A stretch of 6,342 nucleotides of DNA, taken from Pseudomonadota bacterium (GTDB taxonomy: Bacteria; Pseudomonadota; Gammaproteobacteria; Burkholderiales; Ferrovaceae). The DNA is taken from the NCBI GenBank assembly GCA_021804345.1, contig JAJZHV010000071.1:1-6342 (forward strand). Direction: 5' to 3'. The translations under genes were made by a program, and so were the position numbers. The notes below the pieces were generated by a model that was not told the DNA's origin, did not search any database, and saw nothing but the letters and a program-made list of their open reading frames with translations. Of this stretch, positions 1 through 5,719 are shown in pieces (within the stretch, counting starts at the first letter, position 1; each line of letters opens with the position of its first letter).

Positions 1-483
1 GTGGGGCCTTCCGCGCGCCGTCAAAGTCATGTGGAACGTGACGCCCGCGTGGCTGCCAAGGCCCTGGCGTCCGCGGCGGGCGGGCTGAGCCCCATCGTTT
101 GCGTGGGCGAAACCTTAGCCGAGCGCGAGGCGGGGCAGACGCTGGCGGTGGTGTGTCGGCAACTGGATGCCGTGATTCAGGGGTTGGGCGTGCAACGACT
201 GCCCCATGCGGTGCTGGCCTACGAGCCGGTGTGGGCAATTGGGACCGGTCGCAGTGCAAGCGCACAGCAGGCTCAGGAGGTCCACGCCGCGCTGCGTCAA
301 CGCGTCGCTCAAAGCGACCTGGTGGTGGCCGCAGGAATACAAATTCTCTATGGAGGTAGCGTCAAACCCTCTAACGCGCTAGAATTGATGGGCTTGCCAG
401 ACATCGATGGCGCATTGGTGGGTGGAGCCTCTTTGATTTCGGATGATTTTCTCGATATCGGGCGTGCTGCAGCAAGGGCCTGA
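1..483 (+). CDS. tpiA: Triosephosphate isomerase, 3' part (5' end outside window)
   Basis: Cytoplasmic glycolytic and gluconeogenic enzyme that interconverts dihydroxyacetone phosphate and glyceraldehyde 3-phosphate; TIM-barrel fold, normally about 250 residues. The frame is open from base 1, so the GTG at position 1 is an internal valine and not the start. The visible 160 residues cover the C-terminal two thirds. Seen here: the VCVGETLAERE segment (about residues 33-43 of the fragment), the catalytic-base loop AYEPVWAIGTG (E75 is the family's catalytic glutamate, followed by flexible loop 6), the phosphate-binding YGGSVKPSN (117-125) and DIDGALVGGASL (134-145). Odd: the strongly conserved GHSERR motif reads GPSARR (residues 2-7), so the electrophilic histidine (His95 in the usual numbering) is proline and the next glutamate is alanine. 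The rest is intact. This may be a real defect or a base-calling problem at the sequence edge. It lies upstream of secG, a common proteobacterial arrangement. Family identity is certain; activity is doubtful as written. Confidence 0.95.
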   Translation: MGPSARRQSHVERDARVAAKALASAAGGLSPIVCVGETLAEREAGQTLAVVCRQLDAVIQGLGVQRLPHAVLAYEPVWAIGTGRSASAQQAQEVHAALRQRVAQSDLVVAAGIQILYGGSVKPSNALELMGLPDIDGALVGGASLISDDFLDIGRAAARA

Positions 484-538
484 AGGGTTTTTCACGAGGT
501 CCTGCCGCTACCAGAATGCAGTGGTTGGTCAGGAAGGA

Positions 539-592
539 CTGCCGGGATCGAGCCTGGCAGTGGTGCAACAGGGGGACTAGGGTTCCCGGCAG
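539..592 (+). other. Inverted-repeat cluster with two alternative hairpins upstream of secG
   Basis: The 8-mer CTGCCGGG (539-546) can pair with CCTGGCAG (553-560; one G-U pair, 6-nt loop) or perfectly with CCCGGCAG (585-592; 38-nt loop). The two pairings exclude each other. Neither is followed by a T-run, so this is not a classical intrinsic terminator for tpiA. The distal arm ends 15 nt before the chosen secG start, so its pairing state could affect ribosome access; that role is inference. The rest of the 484-607 spacer shows no convincing promoter. Confidence 0.4.
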
Positions 593-607
593 TACATGGG
601 ATATAAC

Positions 608-952
608 ATGCTACAGACAGTGGTTTGGATCTTACATATTGGCGCTGCAGTGGGTGTGATCGGTTTGGTGCTGTTACAGCACGGCAAGGGTGCCGACATG
701 GGGGCTGCTTTCGGTAGCGGCTCGGCTGGTGGCCTGTTTGGGGCCTCCGGCGCAGCCAATTTTCTCAGTCGCAGCACAGCGGTGCTGGCGGCAGTTTTTT
801 TTACCACCAGTTTGCTGCTGACCTGGTATTCCGGGCACGGGACTGATGGCAAAAGCATCATGCAGCAACCGGCAACGGTTCTGCCGGCTGGACCTGCGGG
901 GACGGTTCCTACGCAGGGCGGTGCACCCAATTCATCAGAAATACCAAAATAA
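608..952 (+). CDS. secG: Protein translocase subunit SecG
   Basis: Small inner-membrane subunit of the SecYEG channel, which helps SecA-driven protein export. The 114-residue product has the family plan: a first membrane helix at about residues 3-23, the cytoplasmic Gly-rich loop LLQHGKGADMGAAFGSGSAGGLFGA (about 22-46, the SecG signature), a second helix at about 56-74, and a low-complexity Ala/Pro/Gly/Gln tail ending in EIPK, comparable to DIPN at the end of E. coli SecG. The ATG at 608 is chosen over the in-frame ATG at 596. It gives 25 residues before GKGADMG, nearly the same as E. coli SecG as I recall it (24), whereas 596 adds MGYN without a better ribosome site. The ribosome site for 608 is weak (GGGA at 598-601). 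A T8 run (795-802) encodes part of the second helix. The gene follows tpiA and precedes tRNA-Leu, as in related genomes. Confidence 0.95.
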   Translation: MLQTVVWILHIGAAVGVIGLVLLQHGKGADMGAAFGSGSAGGLFGASGAANFLSRSTAVLAAVFFTTSLLLTWYSGHGTDGKSIMQQPATVLPAGPAGTVPTQGGAPNSSEIPK

Positions 953-970
953 ATTCAGGCCCAAGGCCGA

Positions 971-996
971 AGACCGTGCGCAATGTACGCACGTCT
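971..996 (+). other. Hairpin downstream of secG
   Basis: AGAC-C-GTGCG (971-980) pairs with CGCACGTCT (988-996), giving nine base pairs with one bulged C and a 7-nt loop. It begins 18 nt after the secG stop codon. The following bases are GTTGAAAC, with no U-tract, so an intrinsic terminator is unlikely. It could stabilise the secG mRNA 3' end or act as a processing or pause site; this is inference. Confidence 0.35.
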
Positions 997-1014
997 GTTG
1001 AAACATGTGTTGCA

Positions 1015-1042
1015 GGATGGCTCCGGTCGATTGGGGCGATCC
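1015..1042 (+). other. Imperfect hairpin between secG and tRNA-Leu
   Basis: GGATGGCTCC (1015-1024) faces GGGGCGATCC (1033-1042). The 10-bp stem has one G-G mismatch and one U-G pair, closing an 8-nt loop. There is no U-tract after it. It lies 45 nt upstream of the mature tRNA 5' end, inside the 953-1087 spacer, where I find no convincing -35/-10 pair. The role is unknown. Confidence 0.3.
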
Positions 1043-1087
1043 TAAGGGGACGCTCCGCTGGATGGGGGCGCAAATTGCTGGTGCAGT

Positions 1088-1172
1088 GCCGATGTGGTGA
1101 AATTGGTAGACACGCCGTCTTGAGGGGGCGGTGGCGAAAGCCGTAGCAGTTCGAGTCTGCTCATCGGCACCA
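1088..1172 (+). tRNA. tRNA-Leu, anticodon GAG
   Basis: An 85-nt class II tRNA reading CUC and CUU codons. It folds completely. The acceptor stem is GCCGATG (1088-1094) with CATCGGC (1162-1168), discriminator A1169 and encoded CCA at 1170-1172. The D stem is GTG (1097-1099) with CAC (1111-1113). The anticodon stem is CCGTC (1115-1119) with GGCGG (1127-1131), and the loop TTGAGGG carries GAG at 1122-1124. The long variable arm is GGC-GAAA-GCC (1133-1142), which is typical of leucine tRNAs. The T stem is AGCAG/CTGCT around loop TTCGAGT (1150-1156). Adjacency to secG matches E. coli, where leuU (tRNA-Leu GAG) follows secG. Only 19 nt separate the CCA from the nuoA start, so co-transcription with nuoA is plausible. 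Confidence 0.97.
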
Positions 1173-1191
1173 TATATTCTGCGAGAACGCC

Positions 1192-1548
1192 ATGGTGCAA
1201 AATTATTTTCCAGTGCTACTGTTTATTCTAGTAGGCCTTGGGGTGGGGGTCATTGCTCCCCTATTAGGCAAGATTCTGGCGCCCAATCGACCCGACCCCG
1301 AAAAAAACTCTCCCTACGAATGTGGCTTCGAAGCCTTCGAAGATGCGCGTATGCGCTTTGATGTGCGCTACTATCTGGTGGCCATTCTCTTCATCCTGTT
1401 CGATCTCGAAATCGCTTTTCTGTTTCCATGGGCTGTTGTCCTGAAGGATGTGGGTTGGTTCGGTTTTTTGGCCATGCTGGTGTTCCTGGGCATTCTGGTG
1501 GTGGGTTTCGTCTACGAATGGCTTCGCGGTGCACTGGACTGGGAATGA
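1192..1548 (+). CDS. nuoA: NADH-quinone oxidoreductase subunit A
   Basis: Membrane-arm subunit of complex I at the junction with the peripheral arm, beside the quinone site and the NuoH/J/K proton path. The 118-residue product has three predicted helices, at about residues 5-27, 60-83 and 89-109. The first inter-helix loop carries the family signature [14 protein letters not shown] (40-53, including Cys44). D71 and E73, in [13 protein letters not shown], correspond to the conserved membrane acidic pair of the family (Asp79 and Glu81 in E. coli). The ATG at 1192 gives the usual family length; its ribosome site is weak (GAGAA at 1183-1187, 4-nt spacing). It is the first nuo gene and lies just downstream of tRNA-Leu. 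A seven-A run (1301-1307) falls in the codons for E-K-N. Identity is secure. Confidence 0.96.
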   Translation: MVQNYFPVLLFILVGLGVGVIAPLLGKILAPNRPDPEKNSPYECGFEAFEDARMRFDVRYYLVAILFILFDLEIAFLFPWAVVLKDVGWFGFLAMLVFLGILVVGFVYEWLRGALDWE

Positions 1549-1594
1549 ACGGAATGCTTGTCAGCAATAGTGGCGCGGGTATCGTTGCCCGGTT

Positions 1595-1603
1595 GAGGGG
1601 AGG
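1595..1603 (+). promoter_or_regulatory. Strong ribosome binding site for nuoB
   Basis: GAGGGGAGG lies 8 nt before the nuoB ATG at 1612. It is the most purine-rich Shine-Dalgarno site in the window and fixes the nuoB start. It suits a gene whose spacer from nuoA (63 nt) is too long for simple stop-start coupling. Confidence 0.8.
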
Positions 1604-1611
1604 AAAAGATC

Positions 1612-2094
1612 ATGGCGCTTGAAGGGGTTCTGAAAGAAGGGTTTGTCACCACAAGTCTGGATACGGTGATCAACTGGACGCGCACGGGTTCCCTATGGCC
1701 CATGACTTTCGGCCTTGCCTGCTGTGCTGTGGAAATGATGCACGCCGGGGCTTCCCGTTACGACCTGGACCGATTCGGAATTGTGTTTCGCCCCAGCCCC
1801 CGTCAGTCTGACCTCATGATCGTGGCCGGGACCCTGTGTAACAAGATGGCACCAGCCTTGCGCAAGGTTTACGATCAGATGGCGGAGCCACGCTGGGTCC
1901 TATCCATGGGGTCCTGTGCCAACGGGGGCGGTTACTACCACTATTCCTACTCGGTGGTTCGGGGCTGCGACCGGGTGGTCCCGGTGGACGTGTATGTTCC
2001 TGGTTGTCCGCCCACAGCCGAAGCCCTGCTCTATGGGTTGATCCAACTGCAGCAAAAAATCCGACGCACCAGCACCATTGCACGAGTGGCCTGA
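1612..2094 (+). CDS. nuoB: NADH-quinone oxidoreductase subunit B (cluster N2)
   Basis: Peripheral-arm subunit of complex I that holds the terminal [4Fe-4S] cluster N2, which passes electrons to ubiquinone at the interface with NuoD. The product is 160 residues, the usual size for this group. The four cluster ligands are visible: the tandem Cys37-Cys38 in [11 protein letters not shown], Cys102 in [11 protein letters not shown] and Cys132 in [11 protein letters not shown]. Other family blocks are [19 protein letters not shown] (49-67) and [19 protein letters not shown] (72-90). The start follows the GAGGGGAGG site and gives the expected N-terminus [17 protein letters not shown]. The stop lies four bases before the nuoC ATG. 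Identity and function are secure from the motifs. Confidence 0.98.
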   Translation: MALEGVLKEGFVTTSLDTVINWTRTGSLWPMTFGLACCAVEMMHAGASRYDLDRFGIVFRPSPRQSDLMIVAGTLCNKMAPALRKVYDQMAEPRWVLSMGSCANGGGYYHYSYSVVRGCDRVVPVDVYVPGCPPTAEALLYGLIQLQQKIRRTSTIARVA

Positions 2095-2098
2095 ACCC

Positions 2099-2695
2099 AT
2101 GTCCAACGCCCTTGACACACTCACCGAAACACTGGTCCCGGCGCTGGGTTCAGCCTTGGTGCAACAAACGACGCGCCTAGGAGAATTGACTCTGGTGATC
2201 CGCCCCGAGCAGTGGCTTGCTGTTGCCCAGCGCTTGCGGGATGAATTCCAGTTCGAGCAACTCATCGATCTGTGCGGTGTGGATTACTCCGCCTACGATG
2301 GTTGGCAGGGCGCGCGTTTTTGCGTGGTCATTCATCTGCTGTCGGTCACGCGCAATGTCCGCCTGCGCATCAAGGTCTTTCCTGCAGACGAGCATCAACC
2401 GTTGCTTGATTCGGTGGTGTCGCTCTGGTCGGTGGCCAACTGGTTTGAGCGTGAGGCCTTCGACCTGTTTGGTATCGTGTTCAACGGTCACCCCGATTTG
2501 CGTCGTTTGCTGACCGACTACGGATTTGTGGGGCATCCTTTCCGCAAGGATTTCCCCGTCTCGGGGCATGTGGAAATGCGCTACGACGAGACGCAGAAGC
2601 GCGTCATCTACGAGCCGGTGTCCATTGCACCGCGCGAAATCACGCCACGCCGGCTACGACCGGAACATTACGGGGATACGGAACATCATGGCTGA
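2099..2695 (+). CDS. nuoC: NADH-quinone oxidoreductase subunit C
   Basis: Peripheral-arm subunit of complex I, the homologue of the mitochondrial 30-kDa subunit. It has no cofactor and scaffolds NuoB/NuoD. From ATG 2099 the product is 198 residues, typical for a stand-alone NuoC. Signature seen: [24 protein letters not shown] (115-138), followed by GHPFRKDFP (145-153) and [15 protein letters not shown] (159-173). An in-frame ATG at 2078 would add MHEWPEP and overlap nuoB by 17 nt; 2099 is preferred because it lies four bases after the nuoB stop and gives the usual short MSN-type N-terminus. The ribosome site is weak (GAGTGG at 2084-2089), which suggests coupling to nuoB translation. The 3' end overlaps nuoD by 8 nt. 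Separate nuoC and nuoD genes contrast with the enterobacterial nuoCD fusion. Confidence 0.95.
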   Translation: MSNALDTLTETLVPALGSALVQQTTRLGELTLVIRPEQWLAVAQRLRDEFQFEQLIDLCGVDYSAYDGWQGARFCVVIHLLSVTRNVRLRIKVFPADEHQPLLDSVVSLWSVANWFEREAFDLFGIVFNGHPDLRRLLTDYGFVGHPFRKDFPVSGHVEMRYDETQKRVIYEPVSIAPREITPRRLRPEHYGDTEHHG

Positions 2696-3953
2696 AATTC
2701 GCAACTACACCATGAACTTCGGCCCGCAGCATCCGGCTGCGCACGGCGTTCTGCGCCTGGTCCTGGAACTGGATGGCGAAGTCATCGAGCGGGCCGATCC
2801 GCATATCGGACTATTACATCGGGCTACAGAAAAACTGGCGGAAACGCGCACCTTTTTGCAAAGCGTTCCCTACATGGACCGCCTAGATTACGTGTCCATG
2901 ATGTGTAACGAACACGGCTATGTCCTGGCTCTGGAAAAACTCCTCCAGATCGAAGTTCCCATACGTGCCCAGTACATTCGCGTCATGTTCGACGAAATTA
3001 CCCGCGTTCTCAACCATCTGCTGTGGCTTGGGGCACATGCCCTGGATATTGGCGCCATGACGGTGTTTTTATACGCCTTTCGCGAACGCGAAGATCTGGT
3101 AGATTGTTACGAAGCCGTGTCCGGTGCTCGCCTGCACGCAGCCTATTATCGGCCGGGAGGAGTCTATCGGGACTTGCCAGAGCGTATGCCGCTGCACTTG
3201 GCCAACAAGGAAGTCAAGGGGGGGCGTTCTGAACAAAAAGCCCAGCGACTCAATCAAAATCGCCAGGGCTCCCTGCTGGATTTCATCGAGGACTTCACGC
3301 GGCGCTTTCCGGCCTATGTGGATGAATACGAAACCCTGCTGACGGACAACCGGATCTGGAAGCAACGCACGGTGGGAATTGGTGTCGTCACTCCCGAACG
3401 CGCCCTGGCCATGGGTTTTACCGGGGCCATGTTGCGTGGCTCTGGCATTGAGTGGGATCTGCGTAAAAAACAACCCTACGATGCCTATGCAGAGATGGAT
3501 TTCGATATTCCTGTGGGGGTCAACGGGGATTGCTACGATCGGTATCTGGTGCGCATGGAAGAAATGCGCCAATCCAACCGGATCATCCGTCAATGTGTGG
3601 ACTGGCTGCGGCGTAACCCGGGGCCTGTCATCACCGACAACCATAAAGTAGCTCCGCCTTCCCGCGAGCACATGAAAGAAAACATGGAAGAGCTGATTCA
3701 CCATTTCAAGCTCTTCACCGAGGGAATGCATGTGCCGGAGGGCGAAGCGCTGGCCAGTGTGGAGGCGCCCAAGGGCGAGTTTTCCATCTATCTGGTCTCG
3801 GATGGCGCCAACAAGCCCTACCGTCTGAAGATTCGTGCCCCGGGTTTTGCGCATATGGCGGGGCTGGATGAAATGTCCCGAGGTCACATGATCGCCGATG
3901 TGGTCGCCATCATCGGAACCCTGGATATCGTGTTTGGAGAGGTGGATCGCTAA
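2688..3953 (+). CDS. nuoD: NADH-quinone oxidoreductase subunit D
   Basis: Peripheral-arm 49-kDa-type subunit of complex I; with NuoB it forms the ubiquinone-reduction pocket. The 421-residue product starts [23 protein letters not shown]. His19 in that motif and Tyr68 in [10 protein letters not shown] align with the quinone-head ligands described for Thermus Nqo4 (His38, Tyr87; the same spacing of 49). Other blocks are [25 protein letters not shown] (99-123), [12 protein letters not shown] (153-164), [10 protein letters not shown] (256-265), [10 protein letters not shown] (317-326) and the C-terminal DIVFGEVDR (413-421). ATG 2688 is chosen because it gives the canonical N-terminus and overlaps the nuoC stop by 8 nt; the in-frame ATG at 2526 would add 54 residues that only shadow nuoC. 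A GGGGA at 2672-2676 is a possible ribosome site. Compared with the roughly 417-residue betaproteobacterial proteins I recall, about four residues are added near 171-194 ([20 protein letters not shown] onward). Confidence 0.97.
   Translation: MAEIRNYTMNFGPQHPAAHGVLRLVLELDGEVIERADPHIGLLHRATEKLAETRTFLQSVPYMDRLDYVSMMCNEHGYVLALEKLLQIEVPIRAQYIRVMFDEITRVLNHLLWLGAHALDIGAMTVFLYAFREREDLVDCYEAVSGARLHAAYYRPGGVYRDLPERMPLHLANKEVKGGRSEQKAQRLNQNRQGSLLDFIEDFTRRFPAYVDEYETLLTDNRIWKQRTVGIGVVTPERALAMGFTGAMLRGSGIEWDLRKKQPYDAYAEMDFDIPVGVNGDCYDRYLVRMEEMRQSNRIIRQCVDWLRRNPGPVITDNHKVAPPSREHMKENMEELIHHFKLFTEGMHVPEGEALASVEAPKGEFSIYLVSDGANKPYRLKIRAPGFAHMAGLDEMSRGHMIADVVAIIGTLDIVFGEVDR
3938..3945 (+). promoter_or_regulatory. 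Ribosome binding site deciding the nuoE start
   Basis: AGAGGTGG sits inside the last codons of nuoD, 9 nt before ATG 3955. It supports 3955 over the in-frame ATG at 3898, which would overlap nuoD by 56 nt and add 19 residues that do not resemble the family. Confidence 0.7.
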
Positions 3954-3954
3954 T

Positions 3955-4431
3955 ATGCTGAGTTCTGAATCAAAACAGTTGATCGACCGCGAAGTGGCCA
4001 AATATCCTGCTGACCAAAAACAGTCTGCCGTGATGTCGGCTCTGCGTATTGCCCAGAATCAGCATGGCTGGTTGCCCCAGACGTTGATGGATAGTGTGGC
4101 CGAGTATCTGGATATGCCGGCCATCGCCGTGTACGAGGTGGCTACTTTCTATGAGATGTATAACCTCAAACCCATGGGGCGGCACAAGCTGACGGTGTGC
4201 ACCAATTTGCCCTGTGCGCTCTCAGGGGCCACCGAGCTCTGTGAGGGTCTGAAGCGTAAATTGGGCATCGGGTTTGGCGAAGTGACCCCTGACGGGGAAT
4301 TCAGCTTGAAGGAAGGCGAATGTTTTGGCGCCTGTGGGGATGCCCCGGTGCTGCTGGTCAACAACGAACAGATGCATTCCTTTCTGGATGAAGAAAAAGT
4401 GGATGCCCTGCTCAAGGAGCTCAAATCATGA
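3955..4431 (+). CDS. nuoE: NADH-quinone oxidoreductase subunit E (24-kDa type, cluster N1a)
   Basis: Thioredoxin-like subunit of the NADH-oxidising module of complex I. It carries the [2Fe-2S] cluster N1a next to the FMN in NuoF. The product is 158 residues, normal for the family. The four ligands are Cys82 and Cys87 ([11 protein letters not shown]) and Cys123 and Cys127 ([11 protein letters not shown]), the standard C-x4-C and C-x3-C pattern. The N-terminal helical part contains [26 protein letters not shown] (29-54) and the block [15 protein letters not shown] (59-73). The start is one base after the nuoD stop and has a ribosome site at 3938-3945. The stop overlaps the nuoF start as ATGA. 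An in-operon partner of NuoF, as in other nuo clusters. Confidence 0.97.
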   Translation: MLSSESKQLIDREVAKYPADQKQSAVMSALRIAQNQHGWLPQTLMDSVAEYLDMPAIAVYEVATFYEMYNLKPMGRHKLTVCTNLPCALSGATELCEGLKRKLGIGFGEVTPDGEFSLKEGECFGACGDAPVLLVNNEQMHSFLDEEKVDALLKELKS

Positions 4432-5717
4432 CGCAAGTGGTCTTGGGTGGACTGGATGGGGATCGCACTTGGCGTCTGGCCGACTACGTACAGCGTGGCG
4501 GCTATGAGGCCTTGCGCAAGGTTCTGGGGGGCATGAGCCCCGAACAGGTCATCGACGAAGTCAAACTGTCCGGCTTGCGCGGGCGTGGTGGTGCAGGTTT
4601 TCCCACTGGCCTTAAATGGACCTTCATGCCCAAAAATTATACGGGCCAGCGGTATGTGGTCTGTAACTCCGATGAAGGCGAGCCAGGAACGTTCAAAGAT
4701 CGCGATATCCTGCGCTATAACCCCCATGCCCTGATCGAAGGCATGATCATCGCCGGTTTTGCTATGGGTGCCAGTTGTGGCTATAACTATATCCACGGCG
4801 AAATCTGGTCGGTCTACCTGCGTTGTGAAGAAGCGCTGGAAGAAGCCCGTGCAGCCGGTTTTCTGGGGTCGAACATTCTGGGTTCCGGTTTTTCTTTCGA
4901 ACTCTTCAATCACCACGGGTATGGCGCCTATATCTGCGGGGAAGAAACCGCCCTGCTGGAGTCGCTGGAAGGCAAAAAAGGCCAGCCACGCTACAAACCT
5001 CCGTTTCCCGCCACCTACGGGCTCTACGGAAAACCCACCACGATCAACAATACTGAAACCTTTGCCAGTGTGCCTTGGATAGTGCGCAACGGGGGCCAGG
5101 CCTTCATGGATCTGGGCAAGCCCAACAATGGGGGCACCAAAATTTTCTCGGTCTCGGGTCACGTGAATCGGCCGGGAAACTACGAAGTTCCCCTAGGAAC
5201 CCCCTTTTCCGCCCTTCTGGACCTGGCAGGCGGCATGCGGGCAGGGCGGGCTCTCAAGGCGGTGATTCCTGGGGGCAGCTCCAGCCCTGTGGTGCCAGGC
5301 GACATCATGATGCAATCAACCATGGATTACGATGCTATCGCCAAGGCCGGCTCCATGCTGGGCTCTGGCGCGGTGATCGTGATGGATGAAACCGTGTGCA
5401 TGGTGCGAGCGCTGGAGCGTCTGTCTTATTTTTACCATGAGGAATCCTGTGGTCAATGTACGCCCTGTCGAGAGGGTACAGGGTGGCTTTATCGGATTGT
5501 GCACCGTATCGAGCAGGGACAGGGGCGGGCGGAAGATCTCGATCTGCTCTTGTCTTTGACTGACAATATTCAGGGGCGCACGATTTGCGCCTTGGGTGAT
5601 GCAGCCGCCATGCCGGTGCGTAGTTTTGTCAACGCGTTCCGCGCAGAATTCGAGTATCACATCACGCACAAACGTTGTCTGGTGGGTGCGCCCGTTCTTC
5701 AGGAAAAGGTGGCTTGA
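4428..5717 (+). CDS. nuoF: NADH-quinone oxidoreductase subunit F (NADH and FMN binding, cluster N3)
   Basis: Catalytic entry subunit of complex I: it binds NADH and FMN, takes hydride from NADH and passes electrons into the Fe-S chain through cluster N3. The product is 429 residues, typical of the family. Seen: the glycine-rich [13 protein letters not shown] (52-64) for FMN/NADH binding, [16 protein letters not shown] (79-94), [21 protein letters not shown] (168-188), the SLBB-like ubiquitin-fold region around [17 protein letters not shown] (244-260) and the C-terminal N3 motif. The N3 [4Fe-4S] ligands are Cys341, Cys344 and Cys347 ([12 protein letters not shown]) plus Cys387 (TICALGDA). The start overlaps the nuoE stop as ATGA, with a good AAGGAG site at 4414-4419 and 8-nt spacing, so translation is coupled. 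All key residues are present. Confidence 0.98.
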   Translation: MTQVVLGGLDGDRTWRLADYVQRGGYEALRKVLGGMSPEQVIDEVKLSGLRGRGGAGFPTGLKWTFMPKNYTGQRYVVCNSDEGEPGTFKDRDILRYNPHALIEGMIIAGFAMGASCGYNYIHGEIWSVYLRCEEALEEARAAGFLGSNILGSGFSFELFNHHGYGAYICGEETALLESLEGKKGQPRYKPPFPATYGLYGKPTTINNTETFASVPWIVRNGGQAFMDLGKPNNGGTKIFSVSGHVNRPGNYEVPLGTPFSALLDLAGGMRAGRALKAVIPGGSSSPVVPGDIMMQSTMDYDAIAKAGSMLGSGAVIVMDETVCMVRALERLSYFYHEESCGQCTPCREGTGWLYRIVHRIEQGQGRAEDLDLLLSLTDNIQGRTICALGDAAAMPVRSFVNAFRAEFEYHITHKRCLVGAPVLQEKVA

Positions 5718-5719
5718 GC

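Noticed and set aside
553..592. Possible tRNA or tRNA remnant on the minus strand (GGCTCGATCCCGGC resembles a T-arm)
   Set aside because: The T stem does not pair on that strand, and no acceptor, anticodon or D arm can be built around it.
795..802. T8 run in secG as a possible phase-variation tract
   Set aside because: It encodes the conserved V-F-F of the second SecG helix and is short; a phase-variable switch in an export housekeeping gene is not supported.
1326..1342. Tandem palindromic 8-mer CTTCGAAG separated by one base in nuoA
   Set aside because: It follows from coding for Phe-Glu-Ala-Phe-Glu in the conserved CGFEAFED segment; no sign of a repeat element or binding site.
1131..1361. 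Plus-strand open frame starting inside the tRNA
   Set aside because: Its start lies within tRNA-Leu and its body is an out-of-frame reading of nuoA.
1576..1591. Small hairpin CGGG/CCCG in the nuoA-nuoB gap as a terminator or attenuator
   Set aside because: Only four base pairs with an 8-nt loop and no U-tract; the strong nuoB ribosome site follows directly.
3069..4001. Long open frame on the minus strand (310 codons) opposite nuoD
   Set aside because: It lies wholly antisense to nuoD and the start of nuoE, has no recognisable domain, and is explained by the codon bias of the GC-rich sense genes.
4149..5162. Long open frame on the minus strand (337 codons) opposite nuoE and nuoF
   Set aside because: Antisense shadow of two genes with complete family motifs; no family resemblance and no supporting ribosome site context.
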